Of a stretch of 64,000 nt of DNA, positions 1 through 8,641 are shown one piece after another. Position numbers and translations under genes: made by a program. The notes under the pieces were generated by a model. That model had not been told where the DNA came from. It did not search any database and saw only the letters and a program-made list of their open reading frames with translations. Numbering within the stretch: the first letter of the stretch is position 1; each line of letters opens with the position of its first letter. Source of the DNA: Ensifer sp. IC4062 (GTDB lineage Bacteria; Pseudomonadota; Alphaproteobacteria; Rhizobiales; Rhizobiaceae); NCBI RefSeq assembly GCF_020193575.1, contig NZ_JADYVD010000029.1, forward strand, positions 32,633 through 96,632, read 5' to 3'.

Positions 1-217
1 GGAGGAGTTCTACTTCTCACTGCCCTACGACCGCATGGACCTTTGCCTCTATGGTCTCAACAACGGCATCAGCGCCGAGGAGGTCGCCCGCGCGGCGCAA
101 TTGACAGCGATCCAGGTGGAGCGCGTCTGGGCGGATATTGCCGCCAAGCGCAAGGCGACGCGCTACCTGCACCTCGGGCCGCAGCTCGTTCAGCCAGTCG
201 AGGAAATCGGCCACTAA
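1..217 (+). CDS. nadE: NAD+ synthase, C-terminal fragment (5' end outside window)
   Basis: Reading frame open from base 2 to the TAA at 215-217, giving the last 71 residues of a protein that begins upstream. The segment with LPYDRMDLCLYGLNNG and the following small helical tail matches the C-terminus of NAD synthetases, which amidate nicotinic acid adenine dinucleotide to NAD+ in the last step of NAD synthesis. The ATP-binding and glutaminase regions are not in view, so ammonia versus glutamine dependence cannot be judged. The gene converges on the acyltransferase gene ending at 251 with a 33-base gap and no clear terminator. The assignment rests on the tail only. Confidence 0.65.
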   Translation, partial: EEFYFSLPYDRMDLCLYGLNNGISAEEVARAAQLTAIQVERVWADIAAKRKATRYLHLGPQLVQPVEEIGH

Positions 218-250
218 CCCGGGCGGGGCGGCATTACCTCAAGCGCGGAG

Positions 251-1360
251 TCAATCGAATCGGCCGCCGAAGACGCGGCTCCAATGTTCGCCAGCGAGCC
301 CGTTCATAAAGCCCTGCGCATTGCGGAAGGCTGCGACGAGTTCTTGGTCGCGGGAGTGGACGACGGTCGAGGCTGCATGGAGGAAGGCAATGCGACGGCC
401 GAGCATCGCTTCCAGCAGGGCAGGTTGTGTTCGCCCGCGCAGGCCGGCGACACCGCGCGCGGCCGCGTGGTCGATGAGGCAGTCGATGACAGGGCCGGCC
501 TGCCCTGGCGCAGCAAGGACCTGGAGCACCCGGGCGATACCGCCGGCGCGCATGTGATAGAAAAACGCCCCCACCGGCGCGCCGCCACGTGCGGTGACGG
601 CGGCGAAGACCGGTTCGCCAAATTCCGGCTTCTCGACTGCATCCGCCAGCACGTGATCGAGTTGTCCCGGCGCCCAGTCGGGGCGCAACGCAAACTGCGC
701 CGTCAACCGTTCGAAGAGAGCGGCAAAGGCGTGGCGGTCGATGTCTGAGACCTGCAAAGCCCCGCGGGCGGGCGGGCTCTCCGCCAGTCCCGACCAGCGC
801 AATCTGCCGTCCATTCTGCTTCGATAAAGGTGATCGACTGAGCGCGCCAATGGGCTCAGCAGGCGGGCCGGGCGAATGCGGCTGGCGACGAGATCGAGCG
901 CAAAGGCCGAAGGCCGGACGACCCGTATCCATTCGAGACTGTAGTGCGGAAGCGCGATGCCGCGCAGCTTCGTCCACATTTGCGTGGAAACTTCGCTGGC
1001 GGTCTCGCTGAACGAAAGATCCTGCGGACCGGCAAGGAAAGCCTTGAGGAGTCGTGCGCCTGCAAGTGGGTCGCTCTCGTACCCGTCGACCATCAGCGAT
1101 CCGCAGATCGCCGCACGCAATCGCCTGCCATTGAAGGTCATCGGCAGGGCGGTCACGCCGACGAAGCCGGAAACGTGCCCCCCGCCGTTGACATAGACGA
1201 GCGGTGAGATTTCCGGGTCGCATCCGGGCGATTCCAGGTAGAGCCGGCGGAGATAGTGGATGAAGCCGGGCAACGTAACTTGACCGTTGCGGAATACCCT
1301 CTGGAACAGCTCGGCAACGGCCGGAACGTCCGCCGCCTGCAAAGGACGGATATCGCTCAT
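251..1360 (-). CDS. GNAT-like acyltransferase of the polysaccharide locus (paralogue 1)
   Basis: 369-residue protein starting MSDIRPLQAADVPAVAELFQ, the typical first strand and helix of a GNAT N-acyltransferase. The rest is longer than a single GNAT domain and fits a tandem or half-degenerate arrangement, with a second acyltransferase-like segment around residues 210-340. It shares length, layout and scattered motifs (a SFSETAS or CFSDSSS segment, an SLEW motif and a C-terminal W-SR-hydrophobic tail) with the gene at 3617-4765. Its ATG overlaps the stop of the upstream methyltransferase gene by four bases (ATGA), so the two are co-transcribed leftward. Substrate unknown; by context it may acylate a sugar or sugar nucleotide of the polysaccharide made by the neighbouring genes. 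Confidence 0.7.
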   Translation of the reverse strand: MSDIRPLQAADVPAVAELFQRVFRNGQVTLPGFIHYLRRLYLESPGCDPEISPLVYVNGGGHVSGFVGVTALPMTFNGRRLRAAICGSLMVDGYESDPLAGARLLKAFLAGPQDLSFSETASEVSTQMWTKLRGIALPHYSLEWIRVVRPSAFALDLVASRIRPARLLSPLARSVDHLYRSRMDGRLRWSGLAESPPARGALQVSDIDRHAFAALFERLTAQFALRPDWAPGQLDHVLADAVEKPEFGEPVFAAVTARGGAPVGAFFYHMRAGGIARVLQVLAAPGQAGPVIDCLIDHAAARGVAGLRGRTQPALLEAMLGRRIAFLHAASTVVHSRDQELVAAFRNAQGFMNGLAGEHWSRVFGGRFD

Positions 1361-2094
1361 CTGCCGCGTCCTTCGAATGCGTTCACCGGGCTTTCGCTAC
1401 CGAGTTTCTGCACCATTGCCACGCGTGGCTTGCCGGCCGGATCCGTGGCAAAGGTCACGGCGCCGTAGCCCTTGGTCCGCTTGAGAAGTGCGGCCGCCTG
1501 CCGTTCCTGCCCTTCTCCGAACTCGAACAGCAGCCAACCGCCCGGCTTCAGAAAGGCTATGGCGTCCCGCACCAGGCGTTGATGGATGGATATGCCATAG
1601 GGACCGCCATCGAAGGCTTCGCGCGGCTCGGCTGCCAAAAGGTGGGCGCTGTCGCTTTCGAGCCGCGACGTCGAGATGTAAGGCGGATTGCAGACGATCA
1701 AGTCGACCGCGCCTTCCAGCCTCTCTGCGTTGAGCGCCGCAAAGAGATCGCCTTGCCGGATGAACACGCGCTCCTCGAGGGCGAGACGCGCGACGTTGCG
1801 GCGCGCAAGTGCCACCGTGCTGTCCGTCAGATCTGCGCCCCAGACGCGCGCGGAGGGAATCTCCGCCGCGATGCCAAGCGCGAGGTTGCCCGATCCACAG
1901 CACATGTCGATGACCGTCGCCCGACTGGCGTGATCGCGAAGGATGACGGCGGCACGGCGCCCGAGGAGCTCGGTTTCCTCCCTTGGCACCAAGACGTCCG
2001 GCGCCAGCTCGAGCTCGACGTCCATGAAGCGAACGAGGCGAACCGTGAGGCCGCCTGGCCGATTGCCGTGCAAATGATCGTGGCCCTGCTGCAC
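1357..2094 (-). CDS. PrmC/HemK-like SAM-dependent methyltransferase
   Basis: 245 residues from a GTG at 2094. It carries motif I of a Rossmann methyltransferase (VIDMCCGSGNLALGIA) and the NPPYIS motif typical of enzymes that methylate a planar amide or amine nitrogen, such as PrmC acting on release-factor glutamine. It lacks the N-terminal helical domain PrmC uses to bind release factors, so it is probably not the housekeeping enzyme. The GTG is preferred because an AAGGAG ribosome site lies five bases upstream; longer in-frame starts at 2205 and 2250 have no such site. It overlaps the downstream acyltransferase by four bases and is divergent from the flippase gene. A role in modifying a sugar or a locus protein is inference. 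Confidence 0.75.
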   Translation of the reverse strand: MQQGHDHLHGNRPGGLTVRLVRFMDVELELAPDVLVPREETELLGRRAAVILRDHASRATVIDMCCGSGNLALGIAAEIPSARVWGADLTDSTVALARRNVARLALEERVFIRQGDLFAALNAERLEGAVDLIVCNPPYISTSRLESDSAHLLAAEPREAFDGGPYGISIHQRLVRDAIAFLKPGGWLLFEFGEGQERQAAALLKRTKGYGAVTFATDPAGKPRVAMVQKLGSESPVNAFEGRGR

Positions 2095-2099
2095 GAACG

Positions 2100-2105
2100 C
2101 TCCTT
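2100..2105 (-). promoter_or_regulatory. Ribosome binding site deciding a GTG start
   Basis: On the minus strand AAGGAG lies five bases before the GTG at 2094. This near-perfect anti-SD match is stronger than anything before the alternative upstream starts and fixes the methyltransferase start. Confidence 0.75.
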
Positions 2106-2304
2106 CGATTGCTGGATGGAAAATCAGATCGTCGCGGACCCTATCCCATCCAGGTAAACGGAAGCTAAAATGCAATTGATGCGAGTACGTTAACCGCGCA
2201 ATCATTTCTGCGTGGTAGTGTTCGCGGATGCCGGTGACCGCGCGAACCACGCGTCCGCCCGAATGCCGCGCACAACGTCAGGCACTCGTCAAAGGCAGAT
2301 CGCA

Positions 2305-3627
2305 ATGGCTTCGGAATGCGCAACGGAACCGGGCAGGTACAAGGCGTTTCTGCCGATGCTCGTGTCCTATATTGCCTCCGGCGGCAGCCTCGTCATTGGG
2401 TCCGCGGCGCAGCTTCTGACCTTCGCCATTCTGGCCCGCTGGCTCGGCGTCGATGAATTCAGCGTCTTCGTTGCGGTAACCGCGGTCGCCAACATAGCCG
2501 TTCACTTGTGCGGGCTTGGCGCCATGGAATGCCTCGTGCGCCGGGTCGCGCGCGACCGCGCGATCTATTCGCAAATGCTTGGTCACAACATCATTCTGAC
2601 CTCAGCAAGCGGCATGGCTCTGGTCCTGATCGGGGCCGCCGTCCTGCCATTCTTTCTCACGCTTTCCGCCGATCCGCTGACGAACTTCGCGGTAATCACG
2701 CTGATGCTCGTGACCAATGTCGTGCTGGTTCGCATCATCGTGCTGGTGGAGCAGATCTTTCTCGCTCATTCCGACTTCGCTTCGGCCAACGTTGTCGTGG
2801 TCGGTTTCGCGGTCGCACGGACACTCGCGGCGGCGCTCGCTTGTGTTGCCTTCGGCGTTGCCACGGTCGTGTCCTGGGCCGTTTGGCAGTTTATGTGCCA
2901 CGTGCTGGTGGCTTTGGCCTGCATATGGGCCATCAGGAGGCTCGGCGGGCCACGCTATTGCATCGTGCGCGAGGAATTGCCGCAAGGCCTCTATTTCAGC
3001 ATTCCGTTTATCCTGCGCGCGGTGCGCCAGAATGCCGACCTGCTTGTCCTCAGTCTCGTCGCGACCGCCGAGATCGTTTCGAGCTACAGCGTGGCGCGCC
3101 GGATGCTGGAGAGCAGCTATCTGTCCGTCGAGGCGCTGCATCGCCTCATCTACCCCGGTTCGGCAAGAATTTCCGCGGCTGGGCTGCATCACGCGCTGGA
3201 GCGGGTGCGAAAGGTGCTGGTCGCTTCTACCGCCATCAGCGTCGCCGCCGCCGTGGTGGTATTTATGTTTGCGCCGATCCTGCCCTATCTGTTCGGCCAG
3301 GACTACATTTCTCTCGTCGCATTCGTCAGGAAGCTTTGCTGGGTCATCGTGCCGCTGGCCATTTGGTCGGTGGCGGTGGAAGCGCTCGGCGCCTCGGGCT
3401 ACCACGCATCCCGCGCGACGGTGATGGGAATTGGCAGTGTGGCGGGGGCGGCGCTCGCTGCGTGGGCGAGCTGGTATGCCCCGCCTGTCGGCACATTCGT
3501 TTCGTTCTACGTGATCGAGATTGCGATGGTTGCCGCCACATGGAGTGTGTTCCTGCATTTCGTTCGGCGCGACAGGGAGCAGGCCGGCCGGCCGGAAGCT
3601 TCGGCAAGGATGGCGCATGAAAGCTGA
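2305..3627 (+). CDS. Wzx-type polysaccharide flippase
   Basis: 440-residue hydrophobic protein with about a dozen predicted membrane helices, opening with SYIASGGSLVIGSAAQLLTF as in MATE/Wzx (PST family) lipid-linked oligosaccharide flippases. Such proteins turn undecaprenyl-linked repeat units across the inner membrane. I start at the ATG at 2305; longer readings begin inside the intergenic region shared with the divergent methyltransferase. The last eleven bases overlap the next gene, so translation is probably coupled. With the Wzz-like and Wzy-like genes downstream it defines a Wzx/Wzy-dependent pathway. Confidence 0.8.
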   Translation: MASECATEPGRYKAFLPMLVSYIASGGSLVIGSAAQLLTFAILARWLGVDEFSVFVAVTAVANIAVHLCGLGAMECLVRRVARDRAIYSQMLGHNIILTSASGMALVLIGAAVLPFFLTLSADPLTNFAVITLMLVTNVVLVRIIVLVEQIFLAHSDFASANVVVVGFAVARTLAAALACVAFGVATVVSWAVWQFMCHVLVALACIWAIRRLGGPRYCIVREELPQGLYFSIPFILRAVRQNADLLVLSLVATAEIVSSYSVARRMLESSYLSVEALHRLIYPGSARISAAGLHHALERVRKVLVASTAISVAAAVVVFMFAPILPYLFGQDYISLVAFVRKLCWVIVPLAIWSVAVEALGASGYHASRATVMGIGSVAGAALAAWASWYAPPVGTFVSFYVIEIAMVAATWSVFLHFVRRDREQAGRPEASARMAHES

Positions 3628-4765
3628 TTTGCGGGACGCTCAATCGGCGCCGGCCGGCGAAACCGACCCGTGCCGAGCGGCCGGCATAAGGGCTATGGAA
3701 CGCGCCGACGTCCCCACCATCGGCAAGCTGTTCAACAAGATCTTCCGCCAGACCGACCGTGAGGCCGGAGAAGATCTCAAGCGGTACCTGGAGACCGTCT
3801 TTTTCGGCAGTCCCCACTACACGCCCGAGTGCGGGAGCGTCGTCCACGAGAATGGCGCGGGTGACATCGACAGCGCGATCCTTTCGGTTCCCATCGAGTT
3901 CCTGGTTCACGGCCGCCCGACCGTCGCTCGGCTTCTCTGCGCCTTCATGGCGGACGGCAAGGCCGGGGCCGCGGGTGCCGCGCGTCTTGCCCGCATGATG
4001 CGCGCCGCGCGCCAGGACATGTGCTTTTCGGACAGTTCGTCTCCGGTGAGCGCCGATCACTGGGTTGCCGGCGGTGGTATCGTTCTGCCCATCCAGAGTC
4101 TCGAATGGCGCCGCGCGTTTCGACCATTCGTCGCGGGCGCCTTCCTTGCGAGCCGGCGCGTTCCTCGCCTAAGGTCGCGTATCTTAATCGGTGCGCTTGC
4201 ATTGGCGGATCGCGCGCTGCGTTGGCGGGCACCGTCGACGAAGCCCAGCTCGGTACCGGGATTTGAGACGAGGCCGGCAAGCCTCAACGAATTCCGCCAA
4301 TGCGCGGGATTGATGCTCGAGCGCTTTTCGGTTCGTCCCGCCTGGTCGATAGACGAATTCGATTGGCTCGCCGGCGTTGCCTCCTTGAACAGAAACCTGG
4401 GCGCATTGCACTGCCGGAAGGTGATTTGTGAAAGTGGGCGGACCGTCGGTGCATTTCTCTTCTTCGGCAACGAGAAGGGCATTGCCAATGTGCTGAACGT
4501 GCTTTGCGAGGAGGGACGCGAATTCGCCGTCACCGCCGAAATGTTCGCCTCACTCGATCGCGAAGGCTATGCCGCAGCGGTCGGCATGGCACAGCCCTTT
4601 CTGATGAATGCCATATCGCGCCAGCGACGGCTGTCCTTCCGTCACAGGGGATACTTCTGCATCGTCACCCGTCACGCCGACCTCATGGACGCGGCAGCAC
4701 GCAATGACATCTATATCGGCGGCCTCGCCTCGGAGAGCTGGAGCAGGCTGCTTACGGATTTCTAA
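3617..4765 (+). CDS. GNAT-like acyltransferase of the polysaccharide locus (paralogue 2)
   Basis: 382 residues, starting at the ATG at 3617 inside the end of the flippase gene. After about 25 residues comes AGIRAMERADVPTIGKLFNKIF, the opening of a GNAT fold, aligning with the opening of the leftward paralogue at 251-1360. A second acyltransferase-like half lies around residues 220-350. Both paralogues carry a conserved SLEW motif after a serine-rich segment. Likely a cytoplasmic acyl transfer enzyme working on a precursor of the polysaccharide. The donor and acceptor cannot be read from sequence. The overlap with wzx argues for a shared transcript. Confidence 0.7.
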   Translation: MKADLRDAQSAPAGETDPCRAAGIRAMERADVPTIGKLFNKIFRQTDREAGEDLKRYLETVFFGSPHYTPECGSVVHENGAGDIDSAILSVPIEFLVHGRPTVARLLCAFMADGKAGAAGAARLARMMRAARQDMCFSDSSSPVSADHWVAGGGIVLPIQSLEWRRAFRPFVAGAFLASRRVPRLRSRILIGALALADRALRWRAPSTKPSSVPGFETRPASLNEFRQCAGLMLERFSVRPAWSIDEFDWLAGVASLNRNLGALHCRKVICESGRTVGAFLFFGNEKGIANVLNVLCEEGREFAVTAEMFASLDREGYAAAVGMAQPFLMNAISRQRRLSFRHRGYFCIVTRHADLMDAAARNDIYIGGLASESWSRLLTDF

Positions 4766-4933
4766 GACCCGAGAAAGAAAGGTGTCTGCGGTTCCGATCG
4801 ATCGGCGGAAGATTATCGACTGCAAGCTGTACTTAACGGAATATTCACCCTGCCAGCCTAGTTCTTAACAATCGATGCGGGGTACGCAGGACGCTCTTTG
4901 CTGGCTTCAAGGGCGTGCGTGGGGAAAAGACGG

Positions 4934-6538
4934 ATGTATCGGCGGAGCGAGCCCGAGGAACAAGGATTACGCCTGCAGACACGCTATCGGCGGCTTCACT
5001 CCGGCGAAGGCTCGCTGCTCGATCTCGTCCCCACTTCGGAGGAGGAAGAGACGATCCTTCCCGAAGAGAGTCGGACTTCCTTGCGCGCCTTGCGCGCGGT
5101 GAATTCTCCCCCATCCCCGGTAGCCCGTGAACCGGTCCAGCCGACCGTTGGCGAATGGCTCACACGTCTTCAGCTCATCAGCGGGATCGGCATCGATGAC
5201 GTGATCCTATGGCTGCGCGACGGAATGCGCTGGATCGTCATTGCCGTCGTTGTTGGCATTGCCGCCGCTCTCGCCTATGCGCTGATGGCGTCGCCGCGAT
5301 ACACCGTTTATACCGATGTCGTCGTCGATCCCTCCAATCTCAACGTCGTCAGCGATGACGTCTTCACCAGCAACCCGCAGCGCGACGCGCAACTGCTGGA
5401 GGTCGAAAGCAAGCTCAGGATTCTGACGTCGCGCAACGTTTTGGCGCGCGTCATCGACAAGCTGCAGCTGACGGAGGATGCTGAGTTCGTCAAGCCTTCC
5501 CCGCTGGATTTTCTGAAGAACCTGCTCCTGTCGGATCAGGAGAAAGCCGCCGATAAGCACCTGGCGGCGCTGCGCGCCCTGACGGAGCGGGTCGAAGCGC
5601 GGCGGGAGGAGCGCTCCTTCGTCGTCGTCATGAAGGTCTGGAGCGAAGAACCGGAGAAGGCCGTCGCTTTGTCGGACGCGATTGTCGCTGCCTTTGAAAC
5701 AGAACTTTTCCAATCGGCTGCGGAAAGCGCCGGCCGCGTCGCTCAGAACCTGAATGCCCGTCTTGACGAACTGCGCCGCAACGTGACCGAGGCCGAGAAG
5801 AAGGTCGAGGATTTCCGCCGCGCGAATGGATTGCAGTCGACTAACGGCGAGCTTGTCAGCAATCAGCTTTCCAGTGAGCTCAACACCCAGGTCCTGGCCG
5901 CTCAGCAGGGCTTCATCCAGGCTGAGACGCGTTACAAGCAGATGAGCGCGGCGATCGCCAGAAAGCAGACGGCGAGCGCTTCGGTTTTCGAATCCGCCAA
6001 CATGACGAGCTTGCGGCAGCAGTATAATGCGCTCCAACAGCAAATCGGTTCGATGCAATTGATCTACGGCGAAAGGCATCCGCGCCTCGTGTCCGCGCGC
6101 TCCGAACGGACGACGCTCGAAGCGGCCATGGACGAGGAAGCCCGGCGTATCCTGGAACGCGCGAAGGCTGATTTCGACCGGGAGGAATCCGCGCTCGGCG
6201 CGCTGCGCGACAAGGCACGCGCCGAGAAATCCAATGTCTTCACCGACAACGAGGCCCAGGTCCAGCTGCGCGACCTGGAACGCGACGCACGGGCAAAGGC
6301 GGCGATCTATGAAACGCATCTCACTCGCGCCCAGCAGATCACCGAGCGCCAGCAGATCGACGCGACCAATGTCCGCGTCATCTCGCGTGCGATGCCTCCG
6401 AACTCCCGAACCTGGCCGCCCCGCACGTTCATCCTTCTGATCGCTGGCGGCATAGCGGGGCTCTTCATCGGTGTGGCAGCCGCGCTGACCCTTGGCCTAT
6501 GGACATTCGTTCGCGGCCCGCGGCCGGCGGCCGTATAA
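4934..6538 (+). CDS. Wzz-type polysaccharide co-polymerase without kinase domain
   Basis: 534 residues from the ATG at 4934, preceded by GGGGAAAAG; an in-frame TTG at 4898 is less likely. Layout: a long cytoplasmic N-terminal stretch of about 95 residues, a membrane helix near residues 98-120, a large periplasmic region with strong coiled-coil character (about 260-470), and a second membrane helix near 500-525. This is the architecture of Wzz/ExoP-type chain-length regulators, with the GERHPRL motif typical of the family near the end of the coiled coil. It ends right after the second helix, so it lacks the cytoplasmic tyrosine-kinase domain found in Wzc or ExoP. It probably sets polymer length together with the Wzy-like protein 14 bases downstream. 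Confidence 0.8.
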   Translation: MYRRSEPEEQGLRLQTRYRRLHSGEGSLLDLVPTSEEEETILPEESRTSLRALRAVNSPPSPVAREPVQPTVGEWLTRLQLISGIGIDDVILWLRDGMRWIVIAVVVGIAAALAYALMASPRYTVYTDVVVDPSNLNVVSDDVFTSNPQRDAQLLEVESKLRILTSRNVLARVIDKLQLTEDAEFVKPSPLDFLKNLLLSDQEKAADKHLAALRALTERVEARREERSFVVVMKVWSEEPEKAVALSDAIVAAFETELFQSAAESAGRVAQNLNARLDELRRNVTEAEKKVEDFRRANGLQSTNGELVSNQLSSELNTQVLAAQQGFIQAETRYKQMSAAIARKQTASASVFESANMTSLRQQYNALQQQIGSMQLIYGERHPRLVSARSERTTLEAAMDEEARRILERAKADFDREESALGALRDKARAEKSNVFTDNEAQVQLRDLERDARAKAAIYETHLTRAQQITERQQIDATNVRVISRAMPPNSRTWPPRTFILLIAGGIAGLFIGVAAALTLGLWTFVRGPRPAAV

Positions 6539-6552
6539 CGGGAGCCGCAGGC

Positions 6553-7884
6553 ATGAACAGTGCCAGCTACAGCAAGGGCCGGTCCGCGGAGACTCTGCTG
6601 GCGCCCGCCGGAACCTTTCTGTTCATGGCTATGTTCCTGTTTCTGTGGATCTCGATCGATCCCTTTGTCGACCTGACGGGTGAGGCGATCCTCGACCCTT
6701 CGGCCGGCAATTCCAGTCGGCTGAATCAAATCATATCCCTGGCTCTGTTCGCCGGCACGCTTGGCTTTGGTGTGCTGCATCCGATGCGGAATACGATCTT
6801 GCAGCCGCGCCTCCTCTTGAGCGTCCTGTTCACGTGGTTTCTTCTCGTCTCGGTCATTTCCGCGCACCCGATCCTTGGCATCAAGGGCGTCGTTCTCAGT
6901 GTGATGATGGCGGTGAACGCCGGTATTTATCTGTTGATGCCGGCCTCCGAACGGCATTTCGCCAAGATGCTCGGGATCGGCACGCTCGTCATGCTGGCGG
7001 TTGCCTATTATGGCATCCTTTTCAAGCCGTCCCTTGCTATCCACCAGGCTTCGGAACTGCGTGAACCGATGAATGCCGGCTTGTGGCGGGGTCATTTTCC
7101 GCACAAGAACAGTGCCGCCGCGGCGATGGTGATTGGCGCCTTCTTCGGTTTCTTCGTCATGAATACCTGGTCGCGTCTCGCCGGCATCGCGATCATCGCT
7201 TCGTCCTGCGCCTTTCTCGTCCACACCGGCGGAAAGACCTCGACGGCGATGCTGCCCGGGATATTGATCCTCGCATGGCTTTTCGAGCATGCGCGATTCC
7301 TGCGCATCCCGATCGCCGTCGGCGGTGTCGGGCTCTTCAATCTGTTCGCCGTGGGCTCGGCTGTCTTCATCCCGCTCGGCGAGTTCATTAGCCGGCTTGG
7401 GATCGACGCAACATTCACGAACCGGGCCGACATCTGGCGTTTCGCCTTCTCGGCGTTGGCGGAGCGTCCATTGCTTGGCTACGGCTTCAGGGCATTCTGG
7501 CAGACGGAAGAATTGGTCTACAGCGGCGGGTCGGTGGAGACGTGGGCTGTCGCCGCGGCCAATGGGCACAATTCTTACCTGGACGTCGCATTGATGACCG
7601 GATATCCCGGGCTGATCCTGACCCTGATCTGGGTCATTCTGCTGCCACTTCGCGACATCTCCCGGATCGCTCCGGATCGCGAACATTCGCATCTCACGCG
7701 GCTGTTCATTCGCATCTGGCTTTACACGATCTTTCATGCCGGCCTCGAGACGCTGTTCTTCGAGGGTGGAAACCTCATCTGGTTCACGTTCATGTTCGCG
7801 CTCTACGGGCTGCATCTCCAGTCCTCGGCGGTTTTGACGGTCAATCGGCAACCGGTGAAAAGGAGCACGGTGGCGCATGCCTGA
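6553..7884 (+). CDS. Wzy-type O-antigen polymerase/ligase family membrane protein
   Basis: 443 residues, many predicted membrane helices, ATG at 6553 behind a GGGAG site. It has the features of the O-antigen ligase/polymerase (Wzy_C, ExoQ) family: a large loop containing WRGHFPHKNSAAAAMVIG around residue 180 and a second with GYGFRAFWQTEE and NGHNSYLDVALMTG around 310-350. ExoQ-like proteins polymerise repeat units in the periplasm. It sits between the Wzz-like gene and the deacetylase gene and overlaps the latter by eight bases. Polymerase is favoured over ligase because Wzx and Wzz partners are adjacent. Confidence 0.8.
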   Translation: MNSASYSKGRSAETLLAPAGTFLFMAMFLFLWISIDPFVDLTGEAILDPSAGNSSRLNQIISLALFAGTLGFGVLHPMRNTILQPRLLLSVLFTWFLLVSVISAHPILGIKGVVLSVMMAVNAGIYLLMPASERHFAKMLGIGTLVMLAVAYYGILFKPSLAIHQASELREPMNAGLWRGHFPHKNSAAAAMVIGAFFGFFVMNTWSRLAGIAIIASSCAFLVHTGGKTSTAMLPGILILAWLFEHARFLRIPIAVGGVGLFNLFAVGSAVFIPLGEFISRLGIDATFTNRADIWRFAFSALAERPLLGYGFRAFWQTEELVYSGGSVETWAVAAANGHNSYLDVALMTGYPGLILTLIWVILLPLRDISRIAPDREHSHLTRLFIRIWLYTIFHAGLETLFFEGGNLIWFTFMFALYGLHLQSSAVLTVNRQPVKRSTVAHA

Positions 7885-8632
7885 GATCGCGCGAAAAATC
7901 GAGGGGCTGGTCGATCGCTTGGCAAATCGGCTGATCTGGCGCTTTGCCCGGCAACGGCTCAGGCTGGAAACCGAAGCACCGCTCGTTTCCTTCACCTTCG
8001 ACGACGTTCCCGACACTGCGCTCGACCACGGAGCAGCCATTCTGGAGCGGCACGGTGCACGCGGTACCTTCTACATCGCCGGCGGGCTTGCGGGGCAGGT
8101 GGAAGCAGATCGAACGCTGATCTCGCCTGCCGGCTGCAGTGAGCTGCTCGCCCGAGGGCACGAGATCGGCTGCCACACCTTCTCGCATCGCAGGATGCGG
8201 GACATTTCCGCTCTTGGCAGGGATCTCGATCGCAATGCGGCCTATCTCGAAGGCGTTGGCGTTGCCGCCGCCCCTGCAAATTTTGCCTTTCCGTACAATG
8301 CGGCCTGGCCTTTAGCGCGTCCGGAGCTTCGCAGGCGCTATCGCACCTGCCGGGCGGGCGGCGAGGCCATCAATCGCGGACTGGTGGATCCGTTGATGCT
8401 CAAGGCTGTCGAGATCCGGCAGCCGGAGCAGCACGCACGCGAGCTGAGGCGCTGGATAGACGACGTCGTCGAACGCCCCGGCTGGCTCGTCTTCTTCACG
8501 CATGACATTGCTCCGTCGCCGACGCCCTATGGCTGCACCCCGGAAACGTTCGATCATCTGGTCCGCCATGCGGTCGGCAAAGGATGCCAAGTGCTTCCGG
8601 TCGATCAAGTGCTCGACCGGATCAACTGGTGA
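7877..8632 (+). CDS. CE4-type polysaccharide deacetylase, no signal peptide
   Basis: 251 residues. The NodB-homology fold is shown by FTFDD near residues 39-43 and HTFSH at about 100-104, together giving the Asp-His-His metal site, and by FAFPYN further on as the third motif. C-terminally VFFTHDIAPSP fits the late histidine motif. Family members remove N- or O-acetyl groups from sugars. The N-terminus (MPEIARKIEGLVDRL) is amphipathic with no signal sequence, so the enzyme would act in the cytoplasm or at the inner face of the membrane, perhaps on lipid-linked intermediates. It overlaps the upstream polymerase gene. Confidence 0.8.
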   Translation: MPEIARKIEGLVDRLANRLIWRFARQRLRLETEAPLVSFTFDDVPDTALDHGAAILERHGARGTFYIAGGLAGQVEADRTLISPAGCSELLARGHEIGCHTFSHRRMRDISALGRDLDRNAAYLEGVGVAAAPANFAFPYNAAWPLARPELRRRYRTCRAGGEAINRGLVDPLMLKAVEIRQPEQHARELRRWIDDVVERPGWLVFFTHDIAPSPTPYGCTPETFDHLVRHAVGKGCQVLPVDQVLDRINW

Positions 8633-8641
8633 GATGCGCAG

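Noticed and set aside
2218..2250. Imperfect inverted repeat GTTCGCG...CGCGAAC before wzx
   Set aside because: Arms are GC-rich and the pairing needs a bulge; likely chance in this composition.
6307..8040. 577-codon open frame on the minus strand
   Set aside because: It is antisense to the Wzz, Wzy and deacetylase genes, has low-complexity charged composition typical of GC-rich shadow frames and no recognisable domain.
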